This document shows positions 25,429 to 37,035 of a DNA stretch of 64,000 nucleotides, piece by piece. The position numbers and the translations under genes are program-made. Within the stretch, counting starts at the first letter, position 1. Every line of letters starts with the position of its first letter. Below the pieces are notes generated by a model. That model saw only the letters and a program-made list of their open reading frames with translations, did no database searches and had not been told where the DNA came from. Origin of the DNA: Drosophila pseudoobscura (Eukaryota > Arthropoda > Insecta > Diptera > Drosophilidae); assembly GCF_009870125.1 (NCBI RefSeq), contig NC_046679.1:11904001-11968000 (forward strand). The letters run 5' to 3'.

Positions 25429-28400
25429 ATACCACAATGTGAATTCAAAAATATAGGAGCTTTACAAAATAGAAGAACTCTGGTACCTGGTACCTCTAAG
25501 GAGGGTCTGTAAATCAGAATCTAATGTAGCGTAGTCAGCGGAGATTTTCATGAATCGGCTGGAAGATTGCAGTCTAGAGGCACGGCCTTAATAGGAATGA
25601 AAATGAAATACCACCCTCGGCATATGGTGGCTCTGCTTCGTAGGACAGGATTTTTGCGCTTACCCATGGCCATTGATTTTGTCTTTGCCTTCGTTTTGTC
25701 GTGGTGTAAACCAAAAATAGCATCACGTTTTAAATTGCTGCTTATCAAAACATGTTCTGGAACTGTAATCTGTTTCTGCACTCGGCTGCCTCCCACCTTC
25801 GTCATGCGCCCCGTGTGCCCCGTGTCCTGGCCGGGAATATCCGCGAGCCAGGTGGAGACCAACAGAGAAGCGGCCACCTTGAGTGAGCCGCGGTGGTGAA
25901 GCATAAAATGGGCAAAAGCGAGGCGGTTATAAAAACGAAGTCAGCAACCCAACCTGACACATCATTTATACCTCCGTATACGTATATGAGACGAAGGATG
26001 CAGGAGGCTGGGACTTATGTAAATTGAAACCAAAGAACCGCTTCCCGAACAAGACGGAGACGGAGACAGGGTCTGGGTCTCGGTCTGGGGCTTACTTATC
26101 AGCGGTGAGCATAAAAAATGTACATTAGCACGAATGACTGAGCGAGATACGAGCCTGAGGTTGGTGCAGCCATGGGGCGACAGCGACATATGGATCTGTA
26201 TCGTTCAGGGCTGAGGGTTAGCCAAATGCCTTCGCATACATCTACCATCTACACAGATACTCACATGAAGCGACTACCCAAGGCCTAACCCTCGCCCAGG
26301 CCAAACCAATCCCGGCTCATTCGCTTCTAGAGCAATCTGTCATCTGTGCCTGGGTTGTCCGCGTTTCCATAAATTTGTGACACTTTTTTACCGAATTTAT
26401 TACTCAAAATAAATCGCGAGCTGTCTGCTGGTGAAAAATCTCCCGCCCAGAGACAGCTCATGAGCTGATATGCTCATTTGGTATTCATTAGAGCGCAGCT
26501 CGGTGTTATCTTTTGGCCAAGTTAATTAATTGATCGCAATCGGAGTGGCGGGGTTGGGTTGGGTTGGGTTGTGTCACTGCAACACGAGGAGTCACAGAGA
26601 CTCTGCTCGAAATGAATTGGTTTACCTTCCTTTTCGTTGCCACTTCCTGTGCTCCTCTCTTCACACCGCTGTGTATTGGTGTTGATTTTTGAAATTGTTT
26701 GGCACTTGAGTGGCAAAGTGCTCCCCATTGGCTAGGGACTGCCACTGCCATCGACCCTGATTGAGCAGGCAAATGGCAAAGGGCCTGAACCGTTTCGGGT
26801 CGGAGTGTGCATTGGAATACCAAGCAAAGCTTTGTTCGATTGTTAGATTTTTCGACAAAATTGTCATCTGTCAACCGTCTCTTAAGTAATAAGTCAAGAT
26901 ACACGTGTAGAAATTTGGAAGAGCGTAGATGAGTAGTAGACTTATCTTAGCCATGTTCACAAATCATTTAATCATTAAAGTCACCAAAAATATTATAGCA
27001 AATGAATTGGAAACAACTCTTTTAAGGAAAGGAGCGGATATTACAGTCATACTCTGTAATATCTGTAATGATCGTCGTCCTTATTGTATTATTCTTACAT
27101 ATAAAACTTCATTTAAACCTTCAAAATTAGCACTTGAAATTCTTCAAATTAAAGACAACCTCCAGGCAGATGGAAGGACAACAATGCTCTACAGTAGCTC
27201 CCTCGAATATATGCGTCAGAAATTAAAGAGGTAGGCAGGACAAATCCAATCTTTTTTTTGAATGTCTGAGGCAAGATGAGCTTAAACAATTCTTTATGCT
27301 GCTTCTTTTCCCGAGATGCTTGTTTTCGTTTCGTTTCGCTTCGTTTCTTGGTTTTTCTTTTTTATGAGCATTACGTATACGCCGCGTGGACGGGCGAGTC
27401 ATAAGTTAGGTCATCATTATGGATAAACGCAATGTATGTGGGTTTTATGTACTTAACACTTCAGCTCGGCGCGCTGCGATGACACTGAGTCCAGGCCTGC
27501 CATGGGGGATGGTGGTCGGACGGACGGGGGACATCAACGTCGAGGTCGAGCAGATGAGCAATTTATCTCGCAGCTGTTTACTGTTTTCCCTCAAACCCTC
27601 AACCCTCAACAGTCTCCTGCACCCGTCGTCTTCCGCTTGGCTAAAGCCACTTATGGCCATGCCAACAAATGTGTATCTGTGTGTGATTTATGTGTGCGGC
27701 AGTGTGTTTGTGTGTGCCACAAGGAGGGTAGCTGTAAATACATAAACACATCAAAATCACAACAAAAAAAATGGAGAGCAAAAACTGGATGCGGAGGCGG
27801 AGTAGACCGAGGGCAAGGCGCAGCAAAGAGTGTCCTTGCGGCGAACGCACGTATTAAATGAGCAAAAATGTGAATGAGGCCGCCGCGGGGCATCGCTGAG
27901 TGAAAGTGAAATTAAAAACTAAGTTCTCTGCGAAACAGGGGGCGTGACCGTCAATTGACAGAGCAGCAAACCAGCGGCTCAACGGCAACCAGCGCCCACA
28001 TATCGTCCCATCTGCCCATCTTTTGCCTGCTGTTTGCATTTCATTTGCAAAAACAGCATTCAGGACAAGCGCGAGGGCTGCAGCAGAAGAAGTTGGCAGC
28101 ATCTGATAAAGATGCTTTCAAATGCTGTATCATCTTGAAGGCAATGTTGAATGTATCTTGGTCGCTTTAATGTCCAAAGGTGCCTCAATCTCATGGTACA
28201 CTCACGAGTTTCGTTCTGCAGAGAAGGACGTGAACGACGGAATTAGTTGGTGCTACATTACCAAAAGTGAAATTAAGTTGATTGAAGTATTTTTGCCTTA
28301 AAAATTGCTGTCGATAAACTCCGAGGAGCATTCTGTCTTCGCGAAACCATGGATCGGCCCTCGCATCGACTGCGGCCAGAGCGGTGGCTTCACAGTTTTT

Positions 28401-31059
28401 GCAGTCACTGCTCTTGTCCTTCGCACGCATAACTCTCTGTATGTGTGTGTGTGTGTGTTTGTGTGTGTTTTGGGGTGGGCTGTGTTGGTTGTGTGATCTT
28501 GAGCATGCTAAATGTAACACCCGCACTTCCCACCGCACTCTCCCTCCCACCTCTCAGCCATTCAGCTTCTTTATGCGAATTGCTCGCTCGTTGACGTTTG
28601 TTTGTTTGTTTGTTTGCTCGCCCGTTTGTTTTGTTGCCTGTTTTTAGCCATTGCTTTTATAAGAGCAAAGTGCTCTTCATTATGCGCATCAAGTGAAAGG
28701 ATAAGTGCAGCGGATACTCCCACAGATACACATGCATACGGGTGCATACAAGCGCAACCCAATTGCGAGAAAAAAATGGCACTTACCGGTTGAACATTTG
28801 ACTTTAGGCACAGCACTCGCAAACAACTATGCAGCTAATCAAGGAAGGTACTTATAACACAAAAATATTAGCTTTTCATTTGCTCTTGGATCGGAAAGAG
28901 CGAAATTCTTTCAGAACTTTCAGATACATAATTGCCTAGAAACTTTGAAACTCCACATTTGCGAATAAGATTTCTCCGTTGTTATATTTTAATTAAGGGT
29001 TACATTGTTCGATGATTTCATGTACAAATTTAGAAGACGAGTAGTAGTTTAAAACTGTACGTGGAATGCGAAACGATGCTGCGCACGACGGCTATTCGAC
29101 GACAATTTGGAGAGAGCTCTGGGAACGTTAACAGATAATTTTAGAACATTCGGATAAACATTATTAGAAGAGATTATCGAAAAATGTATTAAGAGCTATT
29201 AGAAGCTGCTGCTCTCAACACTTGGTAACATTCAGACAATCAGGTTTCTTAGGTCTAGGTCTGCCTCTTAAGTAAGCAGACATTAAAAATGGAATAGATA
29301 AGTTCGATATATAGTGTACAGGATTGTACATATATCAGCAAATACTGCTTCCCCAGTTTACATTAATAATCCATAAATGCACGGCCATACTAGAGAAATA
29401 CTGAATATATATGCACGGCCACACTAGAGATATACTGAATATACGGCCACTGAGAAAAGGATGCAGATCCACGCTCGATCATTCTAAATGGCGACTCAAA
29501 GAGAGGAAGTCGAGGAGGATATAAAAGTACATCTACAATAAACAATCTACATCTACAATCACTAAAGATTCAAGATTCATCAATGGATGCTTATGGAATA
29601 GAGGTAAAATTTGAGAATCCAATTTAGATGATGCGCTAGCTAAGATATTCTACGCATAAATTCAGGAAACTCAGTTAAAACTTCATTTGTATGTTGTTGA
29701 ATGTATTCATTCCTCAGCTTTTTCCTTAGTATTTCAGTTTAGCCTTGTGATGGCAATCCAACCACCCTAGAATCTCAGCATTTGAACTGTAATGCAATTT
29801 GCTTTGCTGGTGAGTGCTTGGAAACCCGATGCAGCCGAGCCCCTGTCCACCATCCGCTTCGAGGACTTGCGGACGCCCAACACCTTAATTAAGCCAAATC
29901 GCACTGGCAAATACATAAATAATGAGACCCGCACAAGATGCCCGCCAGTCCTCGCCAGTCCTCGCCAGTCCTCGTCTTCAATTAGTAGATGGCGGGGTCG
30001 TATCGGGCATAATTGAATCGCAGGACTCTCGTAGGCTCAGCCTTGACTGAGTTATTGTTCAATAGGTGGGGAAGGGGGAGGGAGAGTGGGTTTAATTGAA
30101 ATTCAGAATACGGCCGGGAGTGGAGACAATGCAAAATGCCTGGGGCATTTAATTTTTATGGCCTCCTCACGTGTGTGTGGGCGTGTCAATAATCCGGCTT
30201 GAGTTCTCTGAGGCCCAAGACCACAGACCCCAGACCTCAGACCCGATTACTACACGTCGATGTTGTGGCTGTTTGCTGCTTCTGTTGCCGCATAAAATCG
30301 CATAACAAAGGAGCCAGGGGTCGGGGAGCCAAGTCAAGTGACATGCTTGTAAGAGTCGTTGGGTCGTTGGCAAATCGATTGCTCGTCAGGGTCAACTGGC
30401 AGGCCTGACAGCGCTTAGCTTATGGCCCCCAATCGGCCGGCATTTTCCGGCTCCGGGGATTTTCTACGGTTTTAAATTATGTTAGACATGGCCCGTCTCG
30501 TTCCGTTCGGCTCGGGCGGGACCAGCCTATCCAGGCCTAAATGCGCCGCCAAAAGGGCTGCCAACGACAAGGAAAGATTTGAATTTTTCACACAATTTTC
30601 TCAGCTTCAGAGTCGATGTCGGCATCGTCGTCGCTGTCGTTTTGGGGTTAACAAAGTCTTTTGCCTAGTCTTTTGGCACACTTTTGGCCGCTTGTCATTG
30701 ACAGGCAGACAAAAGGCCTTTGACACCTTTTGTATATCCTGAATGACTCCGTCTGTGTGTGTGTGTGCGTGTGGGTCCGTCTGTGTGCGTGGCAAATTAT
30801 AATGCAGGCGTCTGTCCTCTCTTTCCCAGGCCTGGGGCACGGATGCTTTTAATGGAAAAATAAACTTTTGGAGAAATTTAATTGAAATTATTTTAGTCGT
30901 GGATTAGAGGTTTCGCTTGAAGTAATTAGATAATATAAAAAAATTGTTACCATTTTGTACAAAACTAAATTTTTCGTATATTTTAAAGCATTCACAGTCG
31001 AAATTTGGTAGTAATATATTTGCATATACATATGTACATATATTTCTATATTAGATTAG
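25429..31059. other. Intergenic, no established gene
   Basis: About 5.6 kb. A minus-strand open frame at 25548-25904 begins with a leader-like segment (see findings). The 101-codon frame at 26929-27234 + has no recognisable motif. Simple repeats include GGGTT x4 (26551-26570), GT runs (28440-28470), TTTG repeats (about 28598-28617), an imperfect 30-bp tandem duplication (about 29378-29446) and a CAGTCCTCGC repeat (about 29940-29972). Confidence 0.55.
29378..29446. repeat. Imperfect tandem duplication of a ~30-bp unit
   Basis: The unit GCACGGCCATACTAGAGAAA followed by TACTGAATAT recurs at once as GCACGGCCACACTAGAGATA followed by TACTGAATAT. A third, partial copy (ACGGCCACTGAGA) follows. Confidence 0.85.
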
Positions 31060-31205
31060 TTTAGGGTTAGGTTTAGGTTAGGTTAGGTTAGGGTCAATGT
31101 GGCCTTTACTTATCCGGATATGGGGATTCGAACCGACGCGGCAGTGTCGAAAGACAGTTCTGTGAGCAGAACGACCTCTGCTGGTTTCCTGCATCGGTCT
31201 ATAGT
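31060..31205 (-). repeat. TTAGG-rich segment joined to a tRNA-like (B-box) sequence, possible SINE relic
   Basis: On the + strand a run of GGTTAGG-type units (31064-31093) is followed by sequence containing GGATTCGAACC at about 31126-31136. Its reverse complement is the RNA polymerase III B-box GGTTCGAATCC of tRNA T-arms. The minus strand upstream of the box reads GGTCGTTCTGCTCACAGAAC, without a clean A-box or cloverleaf. It is not a functional tRNA as far as I can fold it. A SINE or tRNA-derived repeat is an inference. Confidence 0.4.
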
Positions 31206-31295
31206 TCTATAACTTAAATAAATTTTATAATTTAACATTATATATTTTTTGTTAAGTGTTTTATATTTAGATTAAATATGTGCAGTATTAAAAAG

Positions 31296-31301
31296 TTTAT
31301 T
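31296..31301 (-). terminator. Poly(A) signal of lectin 2
   Basis: AATAAA on the minus strand lies about 105 bp downstream of the lectin 2 stop codon. Confidence 0.5.
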
Positions 31302-31404
31302 TAAATCAAAGTTGATTTCAAAACTAAATATTTAATGTACATATGTATTTTTCCTCATTGTAGTTGCTTATCAGTTGCCGCCTTTTTGAAAGAGAACTAT
31401 TAAA

Positions 31405-31953
31405 TTAACAGATAGTACGACGTATCTTTTGTTCGCATATAGCCCTAAGTTCCACATTGCAATTGTTGTCGTTCATTCCGTATTTTCCAAACCGCAACCA
31501 AATGTGGGCACAGTGCTCATTGCCCCCAGCATTGTCTGGCTGACCAGCAGCCCATCCAGTGGTGTTCAGTGGTAGCCCTGTAGCTATGGAATAGAACTTT
31601 CCTGCAGGTCTGCCGACATCAAAGTACGCCAACCAAAACAGGTCATTGGCCTCCGACCTGTATCCCTCTTGAAGCAGGCGGCTCGATATGGCTACCAGCT
31701 CGTCCTTTGACTCAATGGTGGCCAGATCAGCGTTATTTTGCTTGCAAAGGTCGCGTGCCACATAAAAGTTTTTCTTTATAGGTGATATGAAGAACTTCTT
31801 ATTTCGAACCCATACGAGTTCATCTGCAAATTGAAAGTTGAAATTGTCAATCACACCATAATAAATTTAGTCTGATTGCGTACCATTAGAATTCACCGTG
31901 CTGCTGATAATTATGAGGCAGGCAATACTCAAAAATACGTCTGATTTGAACAT
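31405..31953 (-). CDS. Secreted C-type lectin, galactose-type (lectin 2)
   Basis: There are two coding exons on the minus strand: 31953-31884 (MFKSDVFLSIACLIIISSTV, a typical signal peptide) and 31823-31405. The 60-bp intron has donor GTACGC and acceptor TTTGCAG. The join (phase 1, Asn-Asp at the junction) gives 162 residues. One C-type lectin domain contains FYVARDLC, the FWLAYFD core, GQPDNAGGNEHC (QPD motif) and NDNNCNVELRAIC. This set fits a calcium-dependent galactose-type sugar-binding secreted lectin. It is a paralog of lectin 1 (24971-25428), sharing the intron position, VARD, IES, EQGY/QEGY, FDVGR, FYSI and GMNDN motifs. A TATA box lies 44 bp upstream of the ATG. The substrate and biological role are not visible in the sequence. 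Confidence 0.88.
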
Positions 31954-32680
31954 TTTAGCTTCGCGAATGATTAGATCGGCCCGTTTTTCAGCATAATTTA
32001 TACTGAAACTAATAGTCATACTCTCCCTGAAAGTACACCGACTTGAAGGAGAATTTTAAACCAAGCATAATTCAGCTAAGGCCGGATAAAATCAAGATCT
32101 CTACTCTGTAAGGTTGGAGAATTAATGTGTCGAATATCTGAAATTTCGCCACTGTACGTTTGGGATTTAATTGCCATTATTTTATGATTTGATTAATGTC
32201 TTAAGTTGAATCGAATATGTCAACTGAATAAATCAAATAAATCGCCAATACAATACAATACCACAATATTCGCACGTGTAAATAAGGCTTTTTTGGAGTA
32301 AGACTGGTCGAATTTGAATCCTCTCCTTTTCTGATACCCCAACATATAGCTAGAGTTTACATGGGATTTGTGTAATATTATGATCTATGCAACATATACA
32401 ATATGTTATATTCCTGCCGTTCGTCTGTCCTCTTCTTAGCTTATGAGAAATATCATTATCTACATATGGGCCGACTTAAGAGACTTTTAAATACATTTTT
32501 TTAAGTCAACTCAGATTTATTTAAGTTTCCTAGGCTTGCATTTAAATATGGGTGTGCTCGGCTTTGCCTATGGCATTTATTTCTCAGTATAGTCTCTTAT
32601 CAGTATCCGCCTTTCAAAGCAAATAATATATATTTGTTTTCAATTAATTTCTACTGATAGCAATTAAGTCTGTTGCCTGT
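31954..32680. other. Spacer between lectin 2 and the lectin relic
   Basis: AT-rich sequence holding the lectin 2 promoter (31997-32002). A short stretch near 32594-32622 (CTTATCAGTATCCGCCTTTC) resembles the sequence just downstream of the lectin 2 stop (31368-31385), which suggests a second tiny duplicated scrap. No gene was seen. Confidence 0.55.
31997..32002 (-). promoter_or_regulatory. TATA box of lectin 2
   Basis: TATAAA on the minus strand lies 44 bp upstream of the lectin 2 start codon. This predicts a 5'UTR of about 10-20 bases, consistent with small secreted-protein genes. Confidence 0.5.
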
Positions 32681-32792
32681 TTGAAAGAGAATTATTAAAT
32701 TAATAGATAGTAGAACGTATTTTTTGTTCGCATATAGCCCTAAGATGCACATTGCAGTTGTTGTGCTCATCGCAGCCAGCATTGTCTGGCAG
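32681..32792 (-). pseudogene. Decayed fragment of a lectin 2-like 3' end
   Basis: This segment matches lectin 2's final coding part and 3' flank. GAAAGAGAATTATTAAATTA, TTGTTCGCATATAGCCCTAAG, CACATTGCAGTTGTTGT and AGCCAGCATTGTCTGGC correspond to 31388-31548 with substitutions and an internal deletion of about 50 bp. Homology stops at CTGGCAG. The deletion and changes destroy the lectin frame, so this is a relic of a local duplication. Confidence 0.7.
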
Positions 32793-35700
32793 TATTATAA
32801 ATATTATATTATACAAAATCGCATGGAATTAACAAATAATTTATTAAGATGCAATAATACGAGTTTTAAGGATACATTTTTCTGGTTAATATGTATAGTC
32901 ATAGGAATAATAGGTATAATATGTAAATCATCTCAAAACTGAACTTAAACTGATGCAAAATTTCAAAATCGAATAACAATCTACAAAATCTACGGATCTA
33001 CGGTTTGGATTCCATGAAAAAACTAAAAAGAAAAACAAGTAAAAGCTGGAAAAACGCTTTGCTATTTATTCGCATAAATTTTTTTTGGTTCTGTACATTT
33101 AACACATATGTATGTATATCTGAATATAATGGACGAGTATGTGGATATGTATGTAAATGTAACTCGGCTAAAAGAAAAACAATCATTTTGCCATAATCAG
33201 CACTAAATATGCAGGACCCACCCACTCTCCTGCGCACCTGTAATATTGCTTACCAGCGAGCCAGATACCGCAACTCGTATTGATAAATATTAGTTAAAAT
33301 ATGAATAAATTTATATGGGATGAGCAGGGCACGGGCTCGGGCTCGGCAGCACCCACCTGATTGTGGCTTGTAACATTTATGGATTTGTATCTGTGTGTGT
33401 GCGTGTGCGTATGTGTGTGTGTCGACAATTCGCCGAACGCTTGGTAAACATAACGAGCTGAGCAAATTGATTGCATGACGCAATGAAGCGCGTCCTGTAA
33501 AACCACTTAAAACATGCCTCAGTACATGCCATAAACCCAAGGCAGGAAGCATCTCGCGCGTCTCCTCCTAGCCAGGAGTAAGTATGTTGTGGGCCCACAC
33601 ATCCCCCAGTCAAAGTGCCAGGCTCATCGTCATCCCCATCCCCATCCTCAGACGCATCCCCGAACTGAAGCCACGCCAAAGGATATGCGCTACCCGCTAC
33701 ACAAATACACATGCAAAACCGGCAAAATTTAACCGGCGGCTATGAAATTCGATAAATATCGGCAAAGTTTGGCGCTTATTGGAGCCAGCGCTCGGCAACG
33801 TCGAGGACTCGTTGGAGAGTCAAAGAGTCGCTGAGTCTCCGAGTCTCTGAGTCCCTGAGTCGTTGAGTCGGCAACACGGTGAGAGTTTATTAACAACAGG
33901 ATACACCCTCAGCCCGGAGATGACACAAGGCACAGTGATTCCAGAGATGATAGAAATTTGGGAGATAAATACTTCGATTAAACATGAGAACTGATCGGAA
34001 AATGACTATATCTATAGTTGGCCAAAAAAAACCTAAATACTTTTAAGCCATTCTTCGGTGCCTTGATTCCTTGGCTAATTCCGACCTACGCTCATTAAAG
34101 GAAGCTTATTTGATTGATTATTAAGTTAAAATATCTCGTATTTAGGTATTTATTGCTTCTAGGACACTTACAGAATAGTAAGATCCAATCCAGGCAATTT
34201 TAATTTAAAGATAATTCTGATTAATATTGTTTAGAATATGTTCTACATTTGGTAATATTTAAATGTTCTTTCCATTGAATTTCTGCCACTGTGCCGCGAC
34301 CATTTGAATGGGGTTTGCGAAAAAAGGCGCAACTTTGGCATAAATATGCATCCCCTGCCAACTCCTCCTGCTGGTTCTGGGCACCCACATCCAGCGCTGT
34401 GCGGAGTTCAATTACGCGCAGCTTTCCACCGTCTCGTACGTACAGGTCCTGGCCCCCGGGGGATTATCGCTTACATTCTCAGTCAAGTGCGTTCGTTTAT
34501 TGTGTTCGGTTGGGTGAGGTTCAGTTCGGTGCTGGATATTGTTTCGTGGCGGCACTAGGTAGTAGGTAGTTGGTGGGGCCTAGGCCATGGCGCGAAATCG
34601 AGGTTTGAAGCGCTTGACTTTTATGAGGTAAAAGTGAAAGGAGAGTTGTCGTCGCGACGTTCCTTGATTTGAAAATGTCATAGGCACCACACGTGTGTCT
34701 GTATCTGTATTCTGTGTTCTGTATCTGTGTGTCGGCAATCGACTGGATTGCTCGCGGCCTTGCGGAGTCCCATACATGAAGTTTTCAAAGAGCACAAATA
34801 CAAGGATAACACATTATATGTGCATATGTAAATTGAAAATATTACATACATGAATTATTTTGATGTAATAGGAAATATAATCAATGAAGCAATTCCCTAT
34901 TACATCGGTAGACATTATAAAAGAGGAAACCATTTGCATATCATCTTCTGGTTAATATCAATTCAATGAACATTCAATGGGGATTTAAAGGAATATTGGA
35001 CCACAAAATATATGTATAAAAGAGCAGGTTGTACAATCCTTAGGATCAAAAGTACAGTCTAAATTCTATAAAAGGGATTCCAGACATGTTGGCTCCCGAA
35101 CTTATTAAGATCCAACTAATCCAGTTACCATCCAATACCCATTACTCAGTTACATCTCTGTGTGTATTAATTATAATTTATTTACTGTATTGCATTTATT
35201 CCTGAAGATAATCCCCATAAACCTGTATAACCTGTAACCATTTCGCATAAATCCCTGGGAAATTTCACTTGCCTTTTTGTGCATTTTATGACAGCCATCG
35301 AAGTAACCCATAAAAATCGAGGAGCGCAAAAAAGTTGACCACTTTTAATCGATTCCCATATCCATTGGCTTAGATCAACTTTTCATTAATTTCAATCTGT
35401 GGCAAAATGCACTACTCTGCTCTCCTTTTGTTTTTTGGTGGATTTGTGACTGAAGGTCAAATATCCAATTTTTATGGTCGAGATATTGTTGTTGTCGTGT
35501 CAGCGATTTCTCATTTTTTCCCCCTTTTCCATTTTTTTGTTCGATGTCAGAGGAGAGGCGTGACATTAGCAGCTGTCGTCGCTGCGGGCGCTCTTTTGGG
35601 GCGCCACTGCAACATGAGACTCCACCGCATCCAGATCCCAGCCCGACCCGACCCGACCCGGCCCGGCCACACCCGACCCCATATCCCACTCGGGGTCTCC

Positions 35701-37035
35701 ATCTGATGGATAACATGCAACTGCCATTGTGTTTGGCTTTTTCATCAGTGAACAGATTTCATTTTTTCGGCTGGTGCTTTTTTTGTCCGGTTCTGGCTGT
35801 TGCTTTGGTTGTGCCAACAATTTGTTTTAAAGCAGCCAGCGACAGCGCAAACTTTTTAATTAATATCAAATATGAAACGTTGCCATAACCGAGAGCATCC
35901 CGCGAATGGCCCGAATCAAAAAGCCCACTGGGCCACACGACGTATACACAATACACGCCAAACCCGGGCGACAGATGCCTTCGAAAGTGAAATGAGCCAG
36001 AGCTTGTTAAAAGTTTTAATTAAATTGATTGTCGCTTCTTTGCTGCCATTCATTAACTCGGTGTTCTTTTTTTACCCGCAACCCATTGTCCTGGCGGTTG
36101 TCAACGAGCCTTCAAATCGACTTTGAATGCAACCAAATTAATTTTGAAACAATTTAGTCGGGTTCAAACACACCGAACCGCATGCATTTTGAAATCCACT
36201 AAAGGCTTTTACACAAAAAAATAGCCAGCGACTTGAAAGATTCTCCAGATCGCAAATACTTCGCGTTTTAAAGTAGTCTATTTATATATTTTTAACAGGG
36301 TAACATTTTGTTATATATTTTTTAGCTTCAAATAATGGAATTAAAAAATAAAATCTGAAATGGAGAACAAGGTTAAAAAAGAGTGAAAAAAGGACACGAC
36401 TTACCAGTTTTGAGGTGGCAGAGCGAAAGGCGTTGGTGTCACAGATGTTCATGGGGCATCCCTTTGAGAGCACCGATTGTAAAATCCCCTTCATTCATTT
36501 ACGAATATATGAATGTACATCAGTCATTTAGATAATTTTTTCTTTGTTTTTCAATCACTGCAGACGTGTGTTTTGTGTATTGTATCTCATTGTGGGGGTG
36601 CAAGCCGGCCGCCTCTCCATTAACTATTTTGAATACGCTACTCGCTTAAAAATCCTATCGCCTGGGCATCCTTCAAGTCACGTTCAATCTGCAGCTGCAG
36701 CCATGCCGCCATGGAAGCAAACTCTGGATTGGAATCACGCACCTATTTGTGTGCCAGCCAGAGGACTAGAAGAATAGGGATAAAACCATAAACTAGTAAT
36801 ATCCTTTGGTTACTTCCCTGGAGGGCCTTGTAAGCGTAACATCCGATATGGCTCAGACAGGAGCTAAACGACCCATCGGCTTGCCGACCGCTAGATACCA
36901 TGGACAAGATCTCCAAGAGACCGATATGCAATCGCCTGGAGACTGAATAGGAAGAACTCTCCTACCTCCAGTTGGGGATTTGAAGGCAGAAGAGCACCAC
37001 AGACGCCATTTCGATGGTGACGAACCTGCGAACCT
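32793..37035. other. Intergenic, no established gene
   Basis: About 4.2 kb. It contains an 8-bp periodic GAGTC array (33817-33872), GC-rich CCCGA repeats (about 35640-35685) and a hairpin-forming inverted repeat at about 34862-34906. Degenerate sequence at 36850-37035 may be part of the LINE relic that follows. A 99-codon frame at 35407-35706 + has a good start context but is probably chance. Confidence 0.55.
33817..33872. repeat. Seven GAGTC cores spaced exactly 8 bp apart
   Basis: GAGTC occurs at 33817, 33825, 33833, 33841, 33849, 33857 and 33865. The three bases between cores vary (AAA, GCT, TCC, TCT, CCT, GTT, GGC). Four of the seven units are preceded by T, giving TGAGTC. Confidence 0.95.

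Noticed and set aside
26929..27234. 101-codon plus-strand frame
   Set aside because: It looks protein-like in composition (Leu/Lys/Ile rich), but that follows from AT-rich DNA. I recognise no family and see no splice sites or promoter.
31120..31200. Functional tRNA gene
   Set aside because: Only the B-box is recognisable. The T-stem arms do not pair and no acceptor stem or A-box was found.
35407..35706. 99-codon plus-strand frame with CAAAATG start context
   Set aside because: The first part is leader-like, but the rest is repeat-derived Pro/Arg sequence (CCCGA repeats). Chance is more likely.
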